Source: Butyrivibrio sp. (GTDB taxonomy: Bacteria > Bacillota > Clostridia > Lachnospirales > Lachnospiraceae). From it: DNA of 64,000 nucleotides. The stretch spans positions 1 to 64,000 of the forward strand of contig NZ_SVFW01000001.1 of the NCBI RefSeq assembly GCF_015056685.1, given 5' to 3'. Made by a program: the position numbers and the translations under genes. Of the stretch, positions 8,731 to 17,219 are shown piece by piece. The first letter of the stretch is position 1, and each line of letters opens with the position of its first letter. Under the pieces are notes generated by a model that saw only the letters and a program-made list of their open reading frames with translations, was not told where the DNA came from and searched no databases.

Positions 8731-8765
8731 AAAAAGGATTTACCTTATGTAGATAAATCCTTTCA
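8731..8765 (-). terminator. intrinsic terminator of codY
   Basis: Arms AAAGGATTTA (8733-8742) and TAAATCCTTT (8754-8763) form a hairpin followed on the minus strand by a run of T. It lies about 50 bases past the codY stop. Confidence 0.8.
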
Positions 8766-8811
8766 TCAATATCCATCCTGATATATATTTTTCACATATA
8801 TTATCGGCTGC

Positions 8812-9591
8812 TTAGAGTTCCTGTTTAAGCTTCTTGATCTCAGAGAAAACAACATCATTTGTGACTTTAATATATGTTCCCTTCATGCCTGAAGATCTTG
8901 ATTCTATAACACCGGCACTCTCAAATTTCCTGAGTGCATTTACGATCACGCTTCTTGTGATTCCTACTCTGTCTGCAATCTTACTTGCAACAAGTACGCC
9001 TTCCATTCCGTCAAGCTCATCAAATATATGAATGATTGCCTGCATCTCAGAGAAAGAAAGTGTACTTATAGCAGATTTTACAACAGCAAGTTTTCTACTC
9101 TCCTCTGCATTTTCTTCATTGACAGCCCTGAGCATCTCAAGTCCAACTACTGTTGTCCCATACTCACAAAGAATAATATCGTCTATATCGTATGGTACAT
9201 CTGTTTTATAGATAAAAAGCGTTCCAAGTCTCTCACCTGCGATCTCAATAGGTGTAATTATCGCCTGGAATTTTGAAGAATCTATTCCTTCAAAGCCAAG
9301 AGTTTCAAGGTTAACATTTTCTTTTGTTGAAAGAATCGTAAGAAGTCTTTCATTTAACATTGGATCAATAAAAGAACCAACATTATCTACCAAAAGTTCA
9401 CTAAGCGACTCAACTCCTGCGCTTTCACCAATACCCAACACTTTACCTTTTTTACTGATAACAAACATATTTGAGGATAAAATGTCGCAAAGAACCCTGC
9501 AAATATCGTTAAAAACAACTTTTCCGGAATTGCTGTTATGCAACAGTTTTCCAATTTTGCGGGTTTTATCCAGTAGCTGTACACTACTCAT
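8812..9591 (-). CDS. codY: global transcriptional regulator CodY
   Basis: The 259-residue protein is the GTP- and branched-chain-amino-acid-sensing repressor of low-GC Firmicutes. It has an N-terminal GAF ligand domain and a C-terminal winged helix-turn-helix with the conserved recognition region (RVGITRSVIVNALRKFESAG). The length matches the family. It lies just upstream of the flagellar genes, a placement also seen in relatives where CodY controls motility. Several plausible targets (ilvB, ilvD, leuB, proA) are in this window. An AAAGGAG ribosome site precedes the ATG. Confidence 0.95.
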   Translation of the reverse strand: MSSVQLLDKTRKIGKLLHNSNSGKVVFNDICRVLCDILSSNMFVISKKGKVLGIGESAGVESLSELLVDNVGSFIDPMLNERLLTILSTKENVNLETLGFEGIDSSKFQAIITPIEIAGERLGTLFIYKTDVPYDIDDIILCEYGTTVVGLEMLRAVNEENAEESRKLAVVKSAISTLSFSEMQAIIHIFDELDGMEGVLVASKIADRVGITRSVIVNALRKFESAGVIESRSSGMKGTYIKVTNDVVFSEIKKLKQEL

Positions 9592-9629
9592 GACGTTTCT
9601 CCTTTAGAATGTATTTCCCCCTTAGTTGA

Positions 9630-9662
9630 AATTGTGTACGTTATTACGTATATTGCACAATT
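9630..9662. promoter_or_regulatory. nested palindrome upstream of codY
   Basis: Outer arms AATTGTG (9630-9636) and CACAATT (9656-9662) enclose a second inverted repeat TACGT-TATT-ACGTA (9637-9650). It lies about 40-70 bases before the codY ATG and after the topA terminator, where the codY promoter must be. I read it as a candidate operator; the bound protein is unknown. Confidence 0.45.
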
Positions 9663-9690
9663 ACACTATCGTTATCATATCATAAAAAAA

Positions 9691-9717
9691 TAGGCGCTTC
9701 AAACCTTGAAGCGCCTA
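9691..9717 (-). terminator. intrinsic terminator of topA
   Basis: Arms TAGGCGCTTCAA (9691-9702) and TTGAAGCGCCTA (9706-9717) are perfectly complementary and are followed on the minus strand by seven or more T (9684-9690). Confidence 0.9.
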
Positions 9718-9737
9718 CAATTATGAAAAAAAGCTAA

Positions 9738-9752
9738 AGATTTCTGAAAATT
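9738..9752. promoter_or_regulatory. CodY-box-like sequence between topA and codY
   Basis: AGATTTCTGAAAATT matches the published CodY consensus AATTTTCWGAAAATT at 13 of 15 positions. It lies in the topA 3' untranslated region, upstream of codY but before the topA terminator, so a role in autoregulation is uncertain. Confidence 0.35.
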
Positions 9753-9757
9753 ATTAT

Positions 9758-11857
9758 TTACTTCTTAAGTTCACCGACATATCCGCAATCCGGATTTGTG
9801 CAGGTTACCTTGTTACTCTTTGCAACCATAAATGAGCCACACTTAGGACATTTCTCTGCAACAGGCTTTGTCCAGGACATGAAATCACAATCAGGATTAT
9901 CTATGCATCCATAGAATATACGGCCCTTTCTAGTTCTCTTAAGAACAACATCCTTTCCACACTTAGGACATGCAACACCAATCTTCTCATAATATGGCTT
10001 GGTGTTTTTGCACTCAGGGAAACCTGGACAGGCAAGGAATTTACCATGAGGACCATATTTGATAACCATGTTTCTTCCGCAGTTATCACAGATCTCATCT
10101 GTAACTTCATCCTGAACCTGTATCTTTTCCATCTCCTGTTCAGCTGCTTTAACCGCTTCCTCAAGATCAGGATAAAAATTCTCAATAACAGTCTTCCATT
10201 TAACATTACCATCGGCAATACCATCAAGAAGCGCTTCCATGTTAGATGTGAAGTTTACATCGACGATCTGAGGGAAAGCTTCCATCATCATCTTGTTAAC
10301 TGCCTGTCCAAGCTCAGTTATATAAAGACTCTTATTCTCTTTTGTAATATAGTGTCTTGCCATGATCGTTGAAATTGTCGGAGCATAGGTACTAGGTCTT
10401 CCGATACCAAGGGCTTCAAGATCATGAACAAGTGAAGCTTCTGTATAGTGAGGAGCAGGCTGTGTAAAGTGCTGTGCGCTTTCAAAAGAATCAAAGGAAA
10501 GCTTTGTATCTGTATCCAGATTCTTCATGAGCACATTCTTTTCAATCTGATCATCTTCGTCAGTATAAACATTTAAGAAACCATCAAATACTGTCTTTGA
10601 AGCTGATACAGTAAATCTGCTCTCTCCTGCATCAATCTTAACTGATGTAGTCTCGTATTTGGCAGCTGCCATACGGCTTGCCATAAATCTTCTCCAGATA
10701 AGCTGGTAGAGCCTAAACTGATCTCTTGAAAGGAAATCCTTAACCTTTACAGGAGTATTTGTAATGATTGAAGGTCTGATCGCTTCATGAGCATCCTGAA
10801 TCTTTACATCGCTCTTTTTAGCTGCCAAACCTTCAGCAATATATTTCTCACCGAAGTTCTCTAAAATATATTCATTGGCTGATGCCACTGCTTCATCAGA
10901 TACTCTGGTTGAATCAGTTCTAAGATATGTGATAAGACCTACAGTTCCCTGACTGCCAAGATCTATTCCTTCATAGAGCTGCTGAGCAACACGCATTGTC
11001 TTTTGTGTTGAGAAATTAAGCACTTTTGAAGCTTCCTGCTGAAGAGTTGATGTTGTAAATGGAAGTGGAGCCTTCTTGGTCCTTTCACCCTTCTTTACAT
11101 CTGAAACTGTATATTTTGCGCCCTCTAAAGACTTCATTATCTTTTCGAGCTGCTCTTTATTCTCAATCTCTTTTTTATCATTGCCACTTCCGTAGTAGTG
11201 AGCAACGAGAGGTTTCTTTTCACCCTGAACTTTAAGATTAACATCAAGTGTCCAGTATTCCTTTGGTATAAAAGAATCTATCTCTTCTTCTCTGTCTGCA
11301 ATGATCCTGAGGGCTACAGACTGAACTCGACCTGCGCTGAGACCTCTTTTGATCTTGTTCCAAAGAAGTGGTGAAATACTATATCCAACCATTCTGTCAA
11401 GGACACGTCTTGCCTGCTGTGCATCTACAAGATTCATATCAATATCTCTTGGATGCTTCATGGCTTCCTTAACAGCGTTTTTAGTGATCTCATTAAATGT
11501 AACTCGCTGAATCTTGGCATCTGCCTGATCTAACTTAAGGGCAGAAATAAGATGCCAGGAAATAGCCTCACCTTCACGGTCCGGGTCGGTTGCAAGGTAT
11601 ACTTTATCTGCTTTTTTGACCTGTCTTCTAAGGGCTGCCAAAATATCGCCCTTACCGCGAATTGTTATATATTTAGGCTCAAAATCATTATTTACGTCAA
11701 CACCCATCTGACTTCTCGGAAGATCTCTTACGTGACCGTTTGACGCAGCTACTTCGTAACCTGAGCCAAGAAACTTCTTGATAGCCTTAACCTTTGTAGG
11801 TGACTCAACTATAAGAAGTGATGTTTTCTTTTCTGATGTCTTTTTACTAGTTGCCAT
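9758..11857 (-). CDS. topA: DNA topoisomerase I (type IA)
   Basis: The 699-residue enzyme relaxes negative supercoils. It has the TOPRIM domain at the N-terminus (IVESPTKVKAIKKFLG, then DPDREGEAIS), the active-site tyrosine in GLITYLRTDSTR at about 305, and three C-terminal Cys4 zinc ribbons (CDNCG, CPKCGKD, CPKCGS). Length and architecture are standard for Firmicutes. It is separated from codY by a strong terminator. Confidence 0.97.
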   Translation of the reverse strand: MATSKKTSEKKTSLLIVESPTKVKAIKKFLGSGYEVAASNGHVRDLPRSQMGVDVNNDFEPKYITIRGKGDILAALRRQVKKADKVYLATDPDREGEAISWHLISALKLDQADAKIQRVTFNEITKNAVKEAMKHPRDIDMNLVDAQQARRVLDRMVGYSISPLLWNKIKRGLSAGRVQSVALRIIADREEEIDSFIPKEYWTLDVNLKVQGEKKPLVAHYYGSGNDKKEIENKEQLEKIMKSLEGAKYTVSDVKKGERTKKAPLPFTTSTLQQEASKVLNFSTQKTMRVAQQLYEGIDLGSQGTVGLITYLRTDSTRVSDEAVASANEYILENFGEKYIAEGLAAKKSDVKIQDAHEAIRPSIITNTPVKVKDFLSRDQFRLYQLIWRRFMASRMAAAKYETTSVKIDAGESRFTVSASKTVFDGFLNVYTDEDDQIEKNVLMKNLDTDTKLSFDSFESAQHFTQPAPHYTEASLVHDLEALGIGRPSTYAPTISTIMARHYITKENKSLYITELGQAVNKMMMEAFPQIVDVNFTSNMEALLDGIADGNVKWKTVIENFYPDLEEAVKAAEQEMEKIQVQDEVTDEICDNCGRNMVIKYGPHGKFLACPGFPECKNTKPYYEKIGVACPKCGKDVVLKRTRKGRIFYGCIDNPDCDFMSWTKPVAEKCPKCGSFMVAKSNKVTCTNPDCGYVGELKK

Positions 11858-11918
11858 TAGGATAGCTTACCCCTTCATAAAAAATTTAAGTTCAACTTTC
11901 TTATTAATAAACATTTTT

Positions 11919-11964
11919 AAGGATTAAGTCAAGTACAGATTATAACGTACCTGACTTAATCCTT
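11919..11964. repeat. 13-base inverted repeat past the Fe-S flavoprotein gene
   Basis: AAGGATTAAGTCA (11919-11931) and its exact complement (11952-11964) enclose a 20-base loop with an inner GTAC/GTAC pair. There is no T-run on either side, so it is a poor intrinsic terminator; it may still end the operon or be a small repeat element. Confidence 0.5.
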
Positions 11965-11990
11965 AGTTAATTTATCATTTTTCAATTAAA

Positions 11991-14867
11991 TTACTTATCA
12001 GAAAGCCATGCTGTCTCTTTAGGAGTCTTTTTAACAAATGGTCTGCTGACTGCCTGCTTAATGCCATTAGGAAGAATATATTTAAGCTTATCTTCCGCCT
12101 TACGCATTGTAGAGCAATCAGGGTTATCTCTTGTAAGCTTGATGGCGTCAAATTCGCAACGTGTTGTGCAAAGTCCACAGCCAACACACTTGTTAGGATC
12201 AACAATTGATGCACCACAGCCAAGACAACGAGATGTCTCTTTCTTGACCTGTTCCTCTGTGAATACAAGCTTTGTATCACGGAATGAAAGTTTACCATCT
12301 TCAGGCTTCTTTATACCTGCCTGCTGACGTCCAACATGATCATAATCCTTAACTAAGATATCATCTTTATCAAGTTCAATGAAGAAGTTAGGATCACGGC
12401 CAATTGTAAGTGATGAATGAGGCTGTACAAATCTATGGATTGACTCAGCGCCTTCTTTACCACATGCAATTGCATCGATGGCAAATCTTGGTCCATAGAA
12501 CATATCACCGCCTACGAATATATCCTTTACAGTTGTCTGGAAAGTAATCTTATCAGCTACAGGAGCGGGTCCTCTAAATTCAACATTCTCGTCCTTAAGA
12601 AGATCGCCCCAGATAGTAGCCTGACCAACAGAGAGAATAACGTTGGAACATGCAATTTCCATTGTCTCATTCTCATCATACTTAGGATCAAACTTTCCTT
12701 CTGCATTCTTAACCTGAGTACATTTCTTGAATACGATACCCTTAACTTTTCCATTTTCAGTGAGGATTTCTTTTGGTCCCCAACCGCCCTTAAACTCAAT
12801 TCCTTCAGACTCAGCAATCTCGATTTCTTCAGGAAGAGCAGGCATAATATCACGTGTCTCAAGAGAAACCTGTGTGATCTTAGGTGAGCCACAGCGGATT
12901 GCAGTACGGCTGACATCGATAGCAACGTTACCACCACCGATTACAACTGTATCACCTGTAAGCTTGTAGCTCTCATCATCTATTACAGCGTGAAGGATAT
13001 CAACACCCTTAAGTACGCCCTCAGCATCTTCTCCAGGAACGTTTACACCACGGCCACCCTGACATCCGATAGCGATATAGAAGGCCTTGTATCCCTGCTC
13101 ACGAAGCTCTTTAAGGGTAATGTCCTTACCAACTTCAACTCCAAGACGAATATCTACGCCAAGTTCTCTCAATACATCAACTTCTGCTTCAACAACATCT
13201 TTTTCAAGAACGAATGATGGAATACCATAAGTTACCATTCCGCCAGGTTTCTTATTCTTTTCAAAGATAGTTGGCTTGTATCCCTTAAGTGCAAGATAGT
13301 AAGCACAAGAAATACCTGCAGGACCTGCACCGATAATAGCAATCTTTTCATCGAAGCCGCCACCAATCTTAGGAATTACCTTTTCAGGTATGTAACGAGT
13401 CTCAGACTTAAGATCACGCATTGATACAAATTTCTTAACTTCATCGATAGCGATAGCCTGATCAATTGTTCCTCTTGTACAAGCATCCTCACAACGACGG
13501 TTACATACATGACCACAAACAGCAGGAAGTGGGTTGTACTTCTTTATAAGAGCAAGCGCTTCTTCATATCTTCCCTGAGCAGCCATCTTAAGGTATCCCT
13601 GAACAGGAATATGTGCAGGACAAGCAGTCTTACATGGCGCAGTACCTGTTTTGTGAGTATTGATACGGTTGATATCACGATAATCTTCAGTCCACATATC
13701 CTGAGACCACTTTTTCTCAGTTGGAAGTGGCATCTTAGGATAAACAACTTCGCTTCCATCCTTTTTGCAGAGCTTCTGTCCAAGAGTTGCTGCTCCGGCA
13801 GGACAAACCTCAACGCATCGTCCACATGCAACACACTTCTCCTTATCAACGTGAGCAATATAAGCTGAACGTGACATATTAGGTGTGTTAAAGAGCTGTG
13901 ATGTACGAAGGGCATAACATACATTTACATTACAGTTACAGATAGCAAAGATCTTGTGTTGTCCGTCAATGTTTGTGATCTGGTGAACAAAGCCATTGTC
14001 CTCAGCCTGCTTGAAGATCTCAAGAGCTTCTTCCTTGGTAATATAGCGACCGTCCTTCTGAGTTTCAACTACGTAGTCAGCCATATCGCCTACAGCAATA
14101 CACCATCCTTCCGGATCATCAGCGCAGCCCTGATCAAATGTTTTTCTTGATCTTCTGCATGAGCATGGAGAAGCTGCATATTTACCTTCATAGTAATCAA
14201 GCCAGTATGAAATATGCTCAAGGTCAATTGACTCTCCCTGCATATTGATAGCTTTTTCTACAGGAATAACATGCATTCCAACGCCTGCTCCGCCCATAGG
14301 AACCATATGAGTAAGTCCTTCAAGCGGAATACGGCTCATTCTCTCAAAGAAAGGTCCAACCTCTGGATGAGCCTCAATAACTCTTGAGTTCATGTTGCCA
14401 AATTCAGCAGAACCAGGAACATACATAGGAAGAACGTACTGTTTCTCACGTTTTTCATTTTCGTAGTTCCACTCTATAACACCGTTATAAGACATCTCAT
14501 CGAGCTGTTTCTGAAGCTCTTCTTTTGAGTACTCAGGGCAAAGAGCTGCAATTTCCTCAAATGTCTTTGGTTTACGTTTTTCCATCTTAAGTGCAATCTC
14601 ACACTGAGCGTCAGTGATAAGATTGTAAAGGCCCCAGTATTCAGGGCTTTCTTTTGTTATTTTTTCAATTCCAAGTTTGATATTTTTTCTGTCAGTAACT
14701 ACCTTCGCAAACTTTGCCAGTGGTTCACGAAAAGGTGCATTCATATCAACCCATTCAGGGATGATTCCAGCCCTTGGATCTACCTTATTACGTCCCGGAT
14801 CAAGGGAATATGGAGTTGTTAAATCCTTCATATCCATATCATTCATATTCATCTCTCTACCTACCAT
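11991..14867 (-). CDS. GltD-like FAD/NAD(P) oxidoreductase with multiple Fe-S clusters
   Basis: The 958-residue cytoplasmic protein has several parts. Residues 1-330 are an unassigned domain with Cys at 235, 237, 248, 256, 310, 312 and 317. A 4Fe-4S ferredoxin motif follows (C345, C348, C351, C355). A GltD-type Fe-S module (C412-C463) precedes the FAD-binding IIGAGPAGISCAYYLA at about 511 and a second nucleotide site VVIGGGNVAIDVSRTA at about 641. Two more 4Fe-4S motifs lie at 881-904. The core resembles the small subunit of glutamate synthase and related electron-transfer flavoproteins. It is the last gene of an operon with hypA, hypB and a DUF5692-like membrane protein. Electron donor and acceptor are unknown. 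The start could be five codons later, behind GGTAGAGAG. Confidence 0.75.
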   Translation of the reverse strand: MVGREMNMNDMDMKDLTTPYSLDPGRNKVDPRAGIIPEWVDMNAPFREPLAKFAKVVTDRKNIKLGIEKITKESPEYWGLYNLITDAQCEIALKMEKRKPKTFEEIAALCPEYSKEELQKQLDEMSYNGVIEWNYENEKREKQYVLPMYVPGSAEFGNMNSRVIEAHPEVGPFFERMSRIPLEGLTHMVPMGGAGVGMHVIPVEKAINMQGESIDLEHISYWLDYYEGKYAASPCSCRRSRKTFDQGCADDPEGWCIAVGDMADYVVETQKDGRYITKEEALEIFKQAEDNGFVHQITNIDGQHKIFAICNCNVNVCYALRTSQLFNTPNMSRSAYIAHVDKEKCVACGRCVEVCPAGAATLGQKLCKKDGSEVVYPKMPLPTEKKWSQDMWTEDYRDINRINTHKTGTAPCKTACPAHIPVQGYLKMAAQGRYEEALALIKKYNPLPAVCGHVCNRRCEDACTRGTIDQAIAIDEVKKFVSMRDLKSETRYIPEKVIPKIGGGFDEKIAIIGAGPAGISCAYYLALKGYKPTIFEKNKKPGGMVTYGIPSFVLEKDVVEAEVDVLRELGVDIRLGVEVGKDITLKELREQGYKAFYIAIGCQGGRGVNVPGEDAEGVLKGVDILHAVIDDESYKLTGDTVVIGGGNVAIDVSRTAIRCGSPKITQVSLETRDIMPALPEEIEIAESEGIEFKGGWGPKEILTENGKVKGIVFKKCTQVKNAEGKFDPKYDENETMEIACSNVILSVGQATIWGDLLKDENVEFRGPAPVADKITFQTTVKDIFVGGDMFYGPRFAIDAIACGKEGAESIHRFVQPHSSLTIGRDPNFFIELDKDDILVKDYDHVGRQQAGIKKPEDGKLSFRDTKLVFTEEQVKKETSRCLGCGASIVDPNKCVGCGLCTTRCEFDAIKLTRDNPDCSTMRKAEDKLKYILPNGIKQAVSRPFVKKTPKETAWLSDK

Positions 14868-14885
14868 TTTCCTTTTAAAAACTCA

Positions 14886-15230
14886 TTACGTAGCCGCTAT
14901 CTCTTTTATCATAAATTCGTTGCCTTTTAAGAGATATGTGTGCTCACTGCCACAGTTAGGGCAGATCTTACCATGCGCTACAGTTTCATATTCACTCTTG
15001 CAGTCCTCACAGAATGTGACTGCAGGAAGAGTTTCGATAATAAGCTCTGAGCCTTTCATAAGCTCAGTTTTATCCGAAGCCCATTTCCATGCATCTGTCA
15101 AAAGATGTGGGACTACTCCGGACACTTCCCCCAGTTGTAAAGTTACTGAATGAATTTTTTCAAGTTCATTCTCTTTACCTACTTCAGTAAGATCATCAAT
15201 TATACGAAAAACAACGCCCAGCTCGTGCAT
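14886..15230 (-). CDS. hypA: nickel metallochaperone HypA
   Basis: The 114-residue protein begins MHE, the nickel-binding N-terminus of HypA (Met1/His2), and carries two CxxC pairs (CEDC and CPNC, about residues 73-95) that form the structural zinc site. HypA hands nickel to [NiFe] hydrogenase, and in some bacteria urease, together with HypB. No hydrogenase or urease structural gene and no hypC, D, E or F are in the window. A strong hairpin separates it from hypB. The ribosome site is AAAGGATAATT. Confidence 0.92.
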   Translation of the reverse strand: MHELGVVFRIIDDLTEVGKENELEKIHSVTLQLGEVSGVVPHLLTDAWKWASDKTELMKGSELIIETLPAVTFCEDCKSEYETVAHGKICPNCGSEHTYLLKGNEFMIKEIAAT

Positions 15231-15250
15231 AATTATCCTTTACCCAAGAA

Positions 15251-15280
15251 GATGCCGGGCGAAGTTGATCGCCTGGCATC
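15251..15280. repeat. strong hairpin between hypB and hypA
   Basis: Arms GATGCCGGGCGA (15251-15262) and TCGCCTGGCATC (15269-15280) pair over 12 positions with one G-T wobble and a 6-base loop. No T-run follows, so it is more likely an mRNA processing or stability element than a terminator. Confidence 0.65.
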
Positions 15281-15299
15281 CCCATCTTGTTATTGCCAT

Positions 15300-15968
15300 T
15301 TATTTTATAGCTTCATCAATCTGAGCTGATAGCCAGTCAGCCCATTCCTGCATACCCTCACCAGTCTTTGCACAGATAGGAATTATCTTCGCATTAGGAT
15401 TTCTATACAGGATATTTTCTTTTACCTTTTCAAGGTCAAAGTCAAAATAAGGCATAACATCAATCTTATTTATTAAAACCACATCACAAATTGAAAACAT
15501 CAAAGGATACTTAAGTGGCTTATCATGTCCTTCAGGAACAGATAAGATCATAGCATTCTTGGTGCTTCCTGTGTCAAATTCTGCAGGGCAGACAAGATTT
15601 CCAACATTCTCAAGAATTGCAAAATCAACATCGCTTGTATCAAGTTCTCTGATTCCCTGTCTTGTCATGTCAGCATCAAGGTGACACATACCACCGGTAT
15701 GAAGCTGAATTGCCTTAACACCGGTTGCCGCAATTGTCTTGGCATCAACATCTGAATCAATGTCAGCTTCCATGACGCCAATGCGGTATTTATCTTTCAG
15801 AAGCTCAATTGTCTTTTTCAAGGTAGTTGTCTTACCTGATCCAGGAGAAGACATTAAGTTCAAAAGAAATGTCTTACTCTCCTTAAGCTCCTGGCGCAGT
15901 TTGTCAGCATCCTTATCGTTGCTTTCGAATATGCTGCGCTTTACTTCTATAACTCTAACATTATCCAT
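15300..15968 (-). CDS. hypB: nickel-inserting GTPase HypB
   Basis: The 222-residue SIMIBI-class GTPase couples GTP hydrolysis to nickel delivery. The P-loop SPGSGKTT is at about 41-48, the intersubunit metal site GGMCHLDA at about 101-108, then ENVGNLVCPAEFD and the guanine-specificity motif NKID. There is no His-rich nickel-storage N-terminus. Its ATG overlaps the stop of the preceding membrane-protein gene (TAATG), indicating translational coupling and tying the nickel chaperone to that membrane protein. Confidence 0.93.
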   Translation of the reverse strand: MDNVRVIEVKRSIFESNDKDADKLRQELKESKTFLLNLMSSPGSGKTTTLKKTIELLKDKYRIGVMEADIDSDVDAKTIAATGVKAIQLHTGGMCHLDADMTRQGIRELDTSDVDFAILENVGNLVCPAEFDTGSTKNAMILSVPEGHDKPLKYPLMFSICDVVLINKIDVMPYFDFDLEKVKENILYRNPNAKIIPICAKTGEGMQEWADWLSAQIDEAIK

Positions 15969-17086
15969 TATTTAGCACGCTCCATTGCAAGCTTGAAGTC
16001 CTTTGTATCGCCGAATACTTCATTTGCATATGGATTCTTACCAAGTTTGATTGATCTCTTGATAATCTCAGTGATGCAAATTACGTTGATAACGATAGCA
16101 AGTATAGCAACAACACCCTGAGCTCTAGGATCAGCAGTTATGCCCATGCTAGCGATAATCTCGCCTGCCTGTGCTGTCTTGCCGGCACCTGAGTTGTAAA
16201 GGTTAATTGCCTTGTCATAAAGATCCATTGTTGTAATTCCGTTCGCTGTAGCTCCACCGTAAATTGAAGGAAGCGCTGCTGCAAACTTTGAACTAAGCTG
16301 GAATGCAGGAACAACCTGAGCCCACATGCACCAGATAGCAAGTGTATTAGCACGGTTCTGGATCCATGCGCCCTTGTTCCAGAATGCATTTGCAAATGTA
16401 GGAGCAAGAAGAAGTGCAACACCACAGTACCATGAATGTGTAGGAAGGTTGAGGTATGTATACTCAAAGTTCCAAACGTCGTATGCAAGAATAAACCAGA
16501 TTGTCATATCAGGCCAGAGCATATCTGACTCGTTCTTGTCCTTAGATGTATAAAGGTGAACGCAACCTGTCATGCAGAAAATGTTGATCATTCCTGCAAG
16601 AGCATTAACAACGTTCCACCATCCGCCGTAAATAAATACGCCTTCGTTAGATGCCCACCATGCACCACTTAAGTCTCCTGTGATTGAGAAAGCTGCAAGA
16701 GCAGATTCCATATCAGAAACGTTAGCGATCATGATGTTTGCTGCAACGATGAGCCATGGGAACCATGCAAACCATTTTTCCTTGCCGATACCCCATTTGT
16801 ACTTGATCATCATAAAGCCTACGCAGCCAATATCAGCAGCATAAAGCTTGAAGTAATGGAACCATCCGTCCATGAATGCTACGGTAGGGTTTGATGCACC
16901 ACCGAACATTCCTAAATGTGCCAGAATAAAATAAATAGTTAAGATACATGGAATCACTACAAATACAACGATTCCACCAGTTTTGGTTCTACGACCAATC
17001 TCATTCATAAGAATAAGACCACAGAATACCAACACCCATCCAATGAGCTGCATAGCCGCATGGTTGCTATAAAGTTGGAATAGCAT
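15968..17086 (-). CDS. DUF5692-like polytopic membrane protein
   Basis: The 372-residue protein is very hydrophobic, with about eight to nine probable membrane helices rich in Trp (for example YGGWWNVVNALAGMINIFC and WFILAYDVWNFEYTYL). I recognise it as resembling the DUF5692 family, whose function I do not know. It is the promoter-proximal gene of the operon, has a strong AAAGGAGG site, and is coupled to hypB. A nickel transporter or a membrane redox partner for the flavoprotein is possible but inferred; the known nickel-transporter motifs of NiCoT and NikABC types are not seen. Confidence 0.65.
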   Translation of the reverse strand: MLFQLYSNHAAMQLIGWVLVFCGLILMNEIGRRTKTGGIVVFVVIPCILTIYFILAHLGMFGGASNPTVAFMDGWFHYFKLYAADIGCVGFMMIKYKWGIGKEKWFAWFPWLIVAANIMIANVSDMESALAAFSITGDLSGAWWASNEGVFIYGGWWNVVNALAGMINIFCMTGCVHLYTSKDKNESDMLWPDMTIWFILAYDVWNFEYTYLNLPTHSWYCGVALLLAPTFANAFWNKGAWIQNRANTLAIWCMWAQVVPAFQLSSKFAAALPSIYGGATANGITTMDLYDKAINLYNSGAGKTAQAGEIIASMGITADPRAQGVVAILAIVINVICITEIIKRSIKLGKNPYANEVFGDTKDFKLAMERAK

Positions 17087-17101
17087 AAAAAAACCTCCTT
17101 T

Positions 17102-17180
17102 GATATTGCATTTAAATTTTTTCTGAGCAATATCGTCATTTATTTATCAATATGATAGCATATTGCACAATATTATTCAA
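17102..17180 (-). promoter_or_regulatory. promoter and palindromic half-sites upstream of the DUF5692-hypBA operon
   Basis: On the minus strand TTGAAT (17175-17180) and TATCAT (17152-17157) are 17 bases apart. The spacer holds the palindrome ATATTGCACAATAT (17160-17173). Two further half-sites, GATATTGC (17102-17109) and its complement GCAATATC (17127-17134), follow downstream. The arrangement looks like a repressor operator; the regulator is unknown. Confidence 0.5.
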
Positions 17181-17219
17181 TCTCTTTAGAAAATTTAAGG
17201 CAAATTGGGGCACTGATTC

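Noticed and set aside
11991..14867. glutamate synthase small subunit (gltD)
   Set aside because: Only the core resembles GltD; the 330-residue N-terminal part, the extra Fe-S motifs and the absence of gltB argue against this.
17160..17173. NikR or Rex operator at the DUF5692 promoter
   Set aside because: The palindrome ATATTGCACAATAT fits neither GTATGA-N16-TCATAC nor TTGTGA-type Rex sites.
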